Shown piece after piece: positions 5,932-10,256 of a stretch of 10,256 nucleotides of DNA; position 1 is the first letter of the stretch, and every line of letters starts with the position of its first letter. The notes under the pieces are model-generated. The model saw nothing but the letters and a program-made list of their open reading frames with translations, had not been told where the DNA came from and made no database searches. A program made the translations under genes and the position numbers. Source of the DNA: Planctomycetota bacterium (lineage in GTDB: Bacteria; Planctomycetota; Planctomycetia; Pirellulales; Lacipirellulaceae); NCBI GenBank assembly GCA_029259975.1, contig JAJDEE010000303.1, forward strand, positions 1 to 10,256, read 5' to 3'.

Positions 5932-6710
5932 GTTCAGCTGTCATGGATTCCATGAAAACACCAGCCCGTCGTGCCTGGCCGATGCGGTTGTGGCTGGCGG
6001 CGCCCGATTGGGCATTCCGTGTGGCTGGGGCGGTTTTTTTCTTTGGGTTTGTTTGGCAACGCAGTCAAAAGTACTTCGCGAAGTCATGGGATACGTTCAG
6101 CCCCTACGTCATTTTTCCGGGCGGCGATCGCATTGATATGCCGTGGGTGCCGATACTCGTCGACCTTACTTTTATATTGATCGCCCTAAGTTTCTGCTTT
6201 CGTATGCCGCCGCGAAATCGTGCGGCTGATGGCTGGGTCGTGAGTTTTTCGCTGGTAACAGGTTTTGCCCCATTACTCTTGCTATGGATATCGCCGGCGT
6301 TGGGCATGTTCGACTCATCTTGGCAGGTGTCGTTCGACGCGTTCATGTGGCGACAGCAGTTCACTTGGCAATTGGCTTTGCTGGGCGGAGTTTTGCTCAC
6401 TATTGGCAACACGCTCGACGTTTGGGGTTACAGCACTCTGTGGCGCAGCTTCAGTATCGTGCCAGAACCGCGCGAATTGAAAACGACCGGCCCGTATCGC
6501 TTTGTCCGCCATCCGGTTTATTTTGGTCAGTTCCTCGCACAGGCAGCAATCATGCTGGTCTATTTTCGCACGCATGTTGTTTGGATCAGCGTGTACGCTC
6601 TGTTCGTCGCGATGCAACTGTATCGTTCGAAACTAGAAGACCGCGTGTTAGAAAAAGCTTTCGGCGATCCCTATCGCGAATGGCAAAAAAAGACGTTTTG
6701 GTTTGTATGA
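5928..6710 (+). CDS. Membrane methyltransferase-like protein (ICMT/PEMT/NnrU-like family, 260 aa)
   Basis: Integral membrane protein with the C-terminal signature of isoprenylcysteine carboxyl methyltransferase and phospholipid methyltransferase relatives. The motif LKTTGPYRFVRHPVYFGQ spans 184-201 (G-x-Y-x-x-x-RHP-x-Y), followed by a membrane hairpin (202-231) and the ending LEDRVLEKAFGDPYREW (236-252). In the family this region binds S-adenosylmethionine at the membrane surface. Helices are likely at about 28-43, 73-90, 103-122, 146-162 and 202-231. The acceptor substrate is unknown; bacteria lack prenylated CaaX proteins, so a lipid or small-molecule acceptor is more likely. The ATG at 5928 overlaps the stop of a 15-codon upstream ORF; ATGs at 5943 and 5952 are alternatives. 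The gene is followed by 583 bp without a gene. Family assignment is good; activity is inferred. Confidence 0.85.
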   Translation: MSSAVMDSMKTPARRAWPMRLWLAAPDWAFRVAGAVFFFGFVWQRSQKYFAKSWDTFSPYVIFPGGDRIDMPWVPILVDLTFILIALSFCFRMPPRNRAADGWVVSFSLVTGFAPLLLLWISPALGMFDSSWQVSFDAFMWRQQFTWQLALLGGVLLTIGNTLDVWGYSTLWRSFSIVPEPRELKTTGPYRFVRHPVYFGQFLAQAAIMLVYFRTHVVWISVYALFVAMQLYRSKLEDRVLEKAFGDPYREWQKKTFWFV

Positions 6711-6760
6711 AGCTGAGTGGATGGTGGAAAGTCAGTAGTTCCAAAAACAAGGGAAGAACG

Positions 6761-6816
6761 CTAATCCTCGCTAATCTGCACTAATCGTATTAGCGAAGAT
6801 TAGTGCAGATTAGTGT
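6761..6816. repeat. Palindromic array with 10-bp period (CTAATC/GATTAG)
   Basis: The left half reads CTAATCctcg, CTAATCtgca, CTAATCgta with a 10-bp step (6761, 6771, 6781). The right half mirrors it as ATTAGcgaag, ATTAGtgcag, ATTAGtg (6789, 6799-6800, 6810). A perfect 16-bp inverted repeat pairs 6771-6786 with 6798-6813 across an 11-nt loop, and a G.T plus one C-G pair extend it. It begins 50 bp after the methyltransferase stop. Similar GATTAG-type repeats are dispersed in many bacterial genomes as I recall, so this is probably a mobile or extragenic palindrome rather than a gene-specific site. Confidence 0.75.
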
Positions 6817-6897
6817 TCCAAATTACAGTTTCTGGTCTTTCTTTCCATCGAATTTGGAACTGCTGAAAGTGGTTGGTTACTCGCAGTCAACAACCAC
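6816..6897. repeat. Two further inverted repeats in the gene-free block
   Basis: TTCCAAATT (6816-6824) and AATTTGGAA (6851-6859) form a perfect 9-bp inverted repeat with a 26-nt loop. GTGGTTG (6869-6875) pairs with CAACCAC (6891-6897), extendable by two pairs beyond a bulged G. They follow directly on the palindromic array. The surrounding region 6711-7293 has no convincing ORF: candidate frames overlap on both strands and none has a good SD. Confidence 0.5.
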
Positions 6898-7029
6898 CCA
6901 AAGAAAAAGGACCCGGGTGGCCCTGCGAGGGATGCCAACCAGGCCCTTCTCGATTGCGTCTTTGCTCGTGCTGCCCGTGATGGGAATTTGGTGTAGCGTC
7001 GTACGTTGACGCACTTGACGAGTGATACT

Positions 7030-7110
7030 TGCATGCGGCTGGGTCAACTGACTGATTCGCCCGTTGAGGGCATTGCCCTTGTAACGGGGCTTGCAGTCGA
7101 GCCGCGTGCA
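7030..7110. other. 81-nt multi-stem hairpin, candidate structured RNA or repeat
   Basis: An outer 11-bp stem pairs 7030-7040 with 7100-7110 (one G.T). Inside it are GACTG/CAGTC (7050-7054 with 7094-7098), CCCGTT/AACGGG (7060-7065 with 7083-7088), and AGGGC-ATT-GCCCT (7067-7079), nearly continuous with the previous stem. Internal loops are small. The element is flanked by an imperfect 10-bp direct repeat, GTTGACGCAC (7005-7014) and GTTAACGCAC (7127-7136), about 15 nt outside each end. No match to tmRNA, RNase P, SRP or 6S RNA landmarks was seen. No promoter is obvious, and the strand is undetermined. Confidence 0.45.
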
Positions 7111-7293
7111 TGACGACTGCCTGAGGGTTAACGCACCTTACGTGCCAAACCTAAAAACAAAGCCAGCCAACGAGCAAAGTTGCGTGCGAACAAGAACGAA
7201 ACACTTTTTATCGCCCACAGCCCACTGCCGACCGACCACTAAAAGTTGTAGATGTTACACGCTGCCGTGTCACGCAAGATACCGTCGTAAGGG

Positions 7294-7725
7294 TTAGGGA
7301 AAATGGCGTAGCAAACTTGCTAGCATTGCTAGAAAGACCGGCGAGACCTGCAGGAACTCGCGGTCTTCGGCCTGACAAAGCAGCAAATAGGTCGCGTCGC
7401 CGGTCCGAAACCCGCGGAGCCAACATGTGCTTGTGAGATCGAGGCAGATAAAACGAACGTCGAACCCGGTCAGCTGGCGGTCTTCGACCTGCAGATCGCC
7501 AGCCGGCTCGGTCTCCATGTCCTGGTATTCGGTCCGTAGCGCAGCCAAGGCTTCGTCGAACAGCAGCTCCAATTCCGAGTCGAGAGGATACTTAGAGAGA
7601 TGCCAAAATGCCGTATTCGGGCTTGAGACAACCACCTGCTCGATTTGGTCCTCCGAAGCCTCGTCGAGAGTCCAATTTTCGGGATATTCGAACCGTAGTC
7701 CGCTCTGTTGAAAAACCGATGGCAT
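7294..7725 (-). CDS. Conserved hypothetical protein, PsbP/DcrB-like start (143 aa)
   Basis: Function unknown. The N-terminus reads MPSVFQQSGLRFEYPENWTLDEAS; the 'F-x-YP-x-x-W-x-L' pattern is typical of DUF1795/DcrB/PsbP-like alpha-beta sandwich proteins, a tentative fold assignment. Further on, residues alternate between strands (VVVSSPNTAFWHLSKYP; FDVRFICLDLTSTCWLRGFR; DATYLLLCQ) and an amphipathic helix, LLFDEALAALRTEYQDM. There is no signal peptide or membrane helix, so it should be cytoplasmic. Start 7725 is preferred because the fold-like pattern begins directly after it; an in-frame ATG at 7770 would add 15 residues (158 aa). Neither has a clear SD. The gene is divergent from the TPR lipoprotein gene. 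A small ACACG/CGTGT hairpin (7257-7270) lies about 25 bp beyond its stop, too weak to call a terminator. Confidence 0.75.
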   Translation of the reverse strand: MPSVFQQSGLRFEYPENWTLDEASEDQIEQVVVSSPNTAFWHLSKYPLDSELELLFDEALAALRTEYQDMETEPAGDLQVEDRQLTGFDVRFICLDLTSTCWLRGFRTGDATYLLLCQAEDREFLQVSPVFLAMLASLLRHFP

Positions 7726-7911
7726 GAGTGGGTAGTGTGTGTCTGGTGGTTGGTTTAGTAGTGCTAGCATGCCTAGTTTAGCAAACTGTGGCCTGGGCGC
7801 ACATGGGTTGCGGTGTAGGTCGCAGGCTTGCTACTATCCCGCAGCAATCCTCGTAGCCAGAAGTATTGTCAATTTCCTTTAGGTGACCCAATTCAGCTTG
7901 CTTTCGACAAC

Positions 7912-8844
7912 ATGACCGCGCAACGGCGCAGCACACACTGGTTCGCACGAGTCGGTTGCGCGCTGCTCTGTATCCCTGTTCTCGCCTGCGCAGGCGGGTG
8001 CAGGTCGATGCATAAGAAAAATATCGTACCCGAGTCGCTGGCGACCTGTCGGGAGCTATCGCAAAATGGCATAACTGCAATGGAGTTAGGCGAGTGGGAT
8101 CATGCGCGAGCTGTCTTAAACGAAGCCGTCACGACGAGTCCGTCTGACGCCGAGGCGCGGCGTCATCTGGCCGAGGCACTCTGGCAAACGCACGCGCGAC
8201 GCGAAGCAGTTATTCACATGGAAGCGGCCGTGCAGCTCGACCCTCGTCATGCTCCCACCATCGTCCGAGCGGGTGAGATGCTGTTGGAAACAGGAACCAT
8301 CGACGAGGCCGCGCAACGTGCTAAGCAGGCTATTGCACTTGATTCCACACTGGCAGGTGGCTGGGCTTTGCGTGGCCGCGTCGAGCGGCAACGTGGCAAT
8401 GCGATCCGTGCATTGGCCGATTTACAACAAGCTTTAAGATTCGCGCCACACCAGACCGAAACGCTGCTACAAGTTGCGGAAATCCAATACGAACTGGGGA
8501 GACCGCAGCGTAGCTTGAGTACATTGCACCACCTACTCGACATTTATCCACCAGGAGAAGAACCACAGAAGGCGTTATGGCTGGAAGGATTGGCCTATGG
8601 CTCGATGCAGCGACATCGAGATGCCGTCGAAAGCCTAGCCGCTGCCAGCACACGTGATCAGCCACCCGCCGACCTGCTCTATCAACTAGCCCGCGCAGAA
8701 CAATCGGCAGGCCAAACCACCTCGGCAGCAAACACAGCGCGTCGCGTATTGGCACTCGATCAGCAGCATGAGCCGAGCAAGTTGCTGTTGGCCCAACTGC
8801 AAGGCTTCGCCGACTCAGGGCAGGGCAATGTGATACGAAGGTAG
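7912..8844 (+). CDS. TPR-repeat lipoprotein (310 aa)
   Basis: Tetratricopeptide-repeat protein, probably lipid-anchored outside the cytoplasm. From ATG 7912 the N-terminus has basic residues (MTAQRRSTHWFAR), a hydrophobic core (VGCALLCIPVLA) and cysteines at 26 and 30 (VLAC and AGGC); either could be the lipidated Cys of a signal-peptidase-II site. About six to seven TPR units follow from residue 45 to 300, with the usual A/G-x-x-x-x-x-G-x-x-x-x-A pattern and P at unit ends: ITAMELGEWDHARAVLNEAV, LAEALWQTHARREAVIHMEA, LRGRVERQRGNAIRALADL, IQYELGRPQRSLSTLHHLL. TPRs mediate protein-protein contacts, so an assembly or scaffolding role is likely but the partner is unknown. An earlier in-frame ATG (7828) would put 28 polar residues before the signal peptide and is less likely. 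No clear SD is seen. Confidence 0.85.
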   Translation: MTAQRRSTHWFARVGCALLCIPVLACAGGCRSMHKKNIVPESLATCRELSQNGITAMELGEWDHARAVLNEAVTTSPSDAEARRHLAEALWQTHARREAVIHMEAAVQLDPRHAPTIVRAGEMLLETGTIDEAAQRAKQAIALDSTLAGGWALRGRVERQRGNAIRALADLQQALRFAPHQTETLLQVAEIQYELGRPQRSLSTLHHLLDIYPPGEEPQKALWLEGLAYGSMQRHRDAVESLAAASTRDQPPADLLYQLARAEQSAGQTTSAANTARRVLALDQQHEPSKLLLAQLQGFADSGQGNVIRR

Positions 8845-8918
8845 CCGCGGTGTGATTGGCGATTGGCGAACCACCCGACGTTAGCCAGCGGAGTCTACCC
8901 TGGGTAGCTTGCCTCGGG

Positions 8919-8948
8919 CCTCTTACGCACGACCCTCTTACGCACGAC
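8919..8948. repeat. 15-bp perfect tandem duplication
   Basis: CCTCTTACGCACGAC is present twice head to tail (8919-8933, 8934-8948), then CCTCA begins a third, broken unit. It lies in the 259-bp gap between the TPR lipoprotein gene and the small basic protein gene, where no ORF is convincing. It is probably a replication-slippage duplication and could be length-variable between strains. A possible -10-like TATATT at 9013-9018 follows, with TTGCTC at 8988-8993 as a poor -35. Confidence 0.6.
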
Positions 8949-9103
8949 CCTCACCATCGGCATAACCGGCCCTCTTCGAGGCCTAAGTTGCTCCCGTGGG
9001 CCAATCGTGAGCTATATTTGAGCGTACCTCGGTGGTCCGTGCTAGATGCCGACTGCCGACTCCCGCCTATAAGAAGTCCCGCCTTTCTCCTGGAGACATA
9101 ACT

Positions 9104-9337
9104 ATGCCTTCGACCGCCACTCCTACAGCGACTTTCGTAGAACGTCGCGAAGCGATTTCAACCAGTACCACTGCTGGTCGCGAGCGCCGCCAGTTTGCCA
9201 ACAGCCACGACCACCTTTCGGCCGACGCCAGCGAGTTGGCAACCGCGATCGACCAGTACAAGCTGCAACACCGTCGCCGATTCATCAATTTTGAGGAGAT
9301 GCTGTCGATCATGAAATCTTTGGGATATCACAAATAG
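9104..9337 (+). CDS. Small conserved basic protein (77 aa), planctomycete type
   Basis: Function unknown. The first 30 residues are Ser/Thr-rich and probably disordered. The rest is a compact helical unit: ERRQFANSHDHLSADASELATAI (27-49), then a basic block, DQYKLQHRRRFINFEEM (50-66), ending LSIMKSLGYHK. I recall similar short proteins with HRRRF-x-x-x-EEML-x-x-x-x-SLGY from planctomycete genomes, but cannot verify this here. Basic charge and size would allow nucleic-acid binding or a regulatory role; this is a guess. ATG 9104 is chosen because TGGAG at 9091-9095 gives an 8-nt SD spacing and the conserved part lies well inside; an upstream in-frame ATG (9032) has no SD. An intrinsic terminator lies 38 bp after the stop, so it is probably a single-gene transcript. 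Confidence 0.8.
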   Translation: MPSTATPTATFVERREAISTSTTAGRERRQFANSHDHLSADASELATAIDQYKLQHRRRFINFEEMLSIMKSLGYHK

Positions 9338-9375
9338 CCCCCACGAACGACGAGCAATTCAACATCACGACCCTG

Positions 9376-9407
9376 AAGCCCTGCCGCACGATCGCGTCGG
9401 GGCTTTT
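9376..9407 (+). terminator. Intrinsic terminator of the small basic protein gene
   Basis: AAGCCCTG (9376-9383) pairs with the right arm ending at 9405 through eight pairs including one T.G wobble. After a single mismatch, three inner C-G/G-C pairs follow, and TTTT sits at 9404-9407. It lies 38 bp downstream of the stop at 9337 and is followed by other unrelated hairpins before the tRNA gene. Confidence 0.65.
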
Positions 9408-9430
9408 CTCGTAGATCCAGCGCGACAGGC

Positions 9431-9543
9431 TGCCAGGAGTCGCTGCCTGGCAAACAGCCGCGATTCTCGTTGGGGAATCGCCGGCTATTAGCCTCGACTA
9501 GCCAACTTGGCCCAGCATTGGTATGCTGGCGTCTTGGTTTTTT
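9431..9543. other. Three consecutive stem-loops before tRNA-Thr
   Basis: TGCCAGG/CCTGGCA (9431-9437 with 9446-9452), GCGATTC/GAATCGC (9460-9466 with 9475-9481) and CCAGCAT-TGGT-ATGCTGG (9512-9529) are each perfect 7-bp stems. The last is followed 8 nt later by TTTTTT (9538-9543) and could act as a second terminator insulating the tRNA gene, although its U-run is displaced. Otherwise the 9408-9575 stretch has no gene. No clear promoter for the tRNA could be picked; TATGCT at 9522-9527 is the best -10-like hexamer. Confidence 0.4.
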
Positions 9544-9575
9544 GGCAGCTCTCGGCCACTGGTCGCAGGGGTTTT

Positions 9576-9649
9576 GCCAGCGTAGCTTCAATTGGCAGAG
9601 CACCGCATTCGTAATGCGGATGTTGCGGGTTCGAATCCCGCCGCTGGCT
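9576..9649 (+). tRNA. tRNA-Thr (anticodon CGT)
   Basis: A complete cloverleaf can be drawn. The acceptor stem GCCAGCG/CGCTGGC is perfect (9576-9582 with 9642-9648). The D arm is GCTT...GAGC (9585-9588 with 9598-9601). The anticodon arm CCGCA-TTCGTAA-TGCGG (9603-9619) has CGT at 9610-9612. The variable loop is 5 nt, and the T arm is GCGGG-TTCGAAT-CCCGC (9625-9641). The discriminator is T (9649); CCA is not encoded. G1-C72 and C2-G71, identity elements for threonyl-tRNA synthetase in E. coli, are present. The CGT isoacceptor reads ACG codons. Confidence 0.96.
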
Positions 9650-9706
9650 CTTGGTCGAAGCTGTGGGTTGTGAGTCATCAGTTAGAATTGGCAGGAGTAT
9701 TCGTTT

Positions 9707-10256
9707 ATGTCGCAAGTTGTTGAAGTCGATCTCAGGCAGATTGTCGTATCCAACAGTACTTTTGGACCAAATGAAATCCAGCAAATCGTCAGCGAGATTT
9801 CTGCTGACTACAACAATTTCCGCTTGCTACGCGACGCAGTAGGCGAAATGGAGCAGCAAGAAGCCCGCACGCCGGCTGCTTCGGCTCGACTAGGTGTTTG
9901 CCAGTACCTCCTAGGCTGCTATTCCGACGCAGTGCCCACGTTGACGAATGCCGATGGCGGAGCGCTTACGCATTACTATCTAGGCAAATCCTACTTGGCA
10001 TTAGACAGGTACGCCGAGGCACTAACGGCCTACGAATCCGCCGAACGTGCTGGCTACAACCGCGACGACGTTGCTTTGGCAACGGCTGATGCCAAGCGTT
10101 ACAACGGCGATCCACAGGGTGCTTTGACGCTCCTCGATGGCCTGTCTGGCGCAGTCGAGCAAACGGCAGAGTACCTCTATCAACGCTCCGCGACAGTCGC
10201 AGCCTTAGGCGGCAACCAATCGGAAGTCGTCGCCTTGTTGGAACGAGCTGTCGAAG
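9707..10256 (+). CDS. TPR-repeat protein, 5' part (continues past window end)
   Basis: The first 183 codons of a tetratricopeptide-repeat protein; the 3' end is outside the window. There is no signal peptide, so it is probably cytoplasmic. The N-terminal unit (MSQVVEVDLRQIVVSNSTFG, residues 1-20) precedes a helix and then TPR-like units: SARLGVCQYLLGCYSDAVPTL (about 59-79), THYYLGKSYLALDRYAEAL (88-106), and weaker ones at 113-145 and 155-183. ATG 9707 is supported by AGGAG at 9693-9697 with a 9-nt spacing. It begins 57 bp after the tRNA-Thr gene; read-through from the tRNA promoter is possible. TPR partners are unknown. It shares the repeat type but no obvious close sequence similarity with the lipoprotein at 7912-8844. 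Confidence 0.88.
   Translation, partial: MSQVVEVDLRQIVVSNSTFGPNEIQQIVSEISADYNNFRLLRDAVGEMEQQEARTPAASARLGVCQYLLGCYSDAVPTLTNADGGALTHYYLGKSYLALDRYAEALTAYESAERAGYNRDDVALATADAKRYNGDPQGALTLLDGLSGAVEQTAEYLYQRSATVAALGGNQSEVVALLERAVE

Noticed and set aside
6814..6996. An open + frame containing KDPGGPARDANQALLDC, which reads like protein and could be a gene remnant.
   Set aside because: No start codon or SD is present in that frame, the region is full of inverted repeats, and frames on the other strand look equally protein-like. A BLASTX search would decide.
6887..7111. Minus-strand ORF of 74 aa, rich in His, Gln and Pro.
   Set aside because: It overlaps the multi-stem hairpin, has atypical composition and no SD; a second minus-strand ORF overlaps it in another frame.
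6890..7290. Possible tmRNA, RNase P RNA, SRP RNA or 6S RNA in the gene-free block.
   Set aside because: No tRNA-like ends, no GAGGAAAGTC-type RNase P core, no SRP tetraloop region and no long 6S-like central bubble were found.
9328..9784. Minus-strand ORFs across the tRNA region (for example 9328-9678 and 9488-9784).
   Set aside because: They are translations of the reverse strand of the tRNA-Thr gene, a well-known source of spurious proteins.

Overview
The window looks like chromosomal DNA from a planctomycete, most likely a Pirellula-like lineage. This is an inference from the protein set: two TPR proteins, a short basic protein ending in a HRRRF..EEML..MKSLGY block, a secreted protein of a type I associate with planctomycetes, mid-range GC, and long intergenic gaps carrying palindromic repeats. 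No plasmid, phage, transposase, CRISPR or secondary-metabolite genes are visible. The content is mostly housekeeping and conserved hypothetical, with unusually structured intergenic DNA.

Layout. Positions 3-167 hold the 3' end of an NAD kinase gene (+). A secreted protein of unknown function follows (315-1175, +). It converges on pyruvate kinase (1229-2815, -), whose active-site region carries the residues of the K+-independent type. The 283-bp gap 2816-3098 holds a 19-bp tandem repeat, a consensus -10 box and a perfect 26-bp inverted repeat that lies in the leader of a short-chain dehydrogenase (3099-3923, +). The dehydrogenase converges, with 8 bp between stops, on a Na+/Ca2+-exchanger family membrane protein (3932-4963, -). 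A very strong terminator-like hairpin (5117-5196) precedes a small three-helix membrane protein (5246-5527, +). A hairpin-rich leader and a 15-codon upstream ORF lead into an isoprenylcysteine-methyltransferase-like membrane protein (5928-6710, +).

Positions 6711-7293 hold no convincing gene. They contain a chain of inverted repeats: a palindrome with a 10-bp period, two simple hairpins, and an 81-nt multi-stem hairpin flanked by an imperfect direct repeat. Then come a conserved hypothetical protein (7294-7725, -), a TPR lipoprotein (7912-8844, +), a small conserved basic protein with its own terminator (9104-9337, +), a tRNA-Thr(CGT) gene (9576-9649, +), and the 5' part of a second TPR protein (9707 to the window end, +).

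Most neighbours appear functionally independent; apart from the upstream ORF coupled to the methyltransferase, no multi-gene operon is clear. I see no evidence for a complete new defence or metabolic system. The points most worth checking are the structured leaders (3009-3085, 5117-5196, 5663-5931), the repeat-rich block 6761-7136 and the unusual residues in pyruvate kinase and the exchanger.
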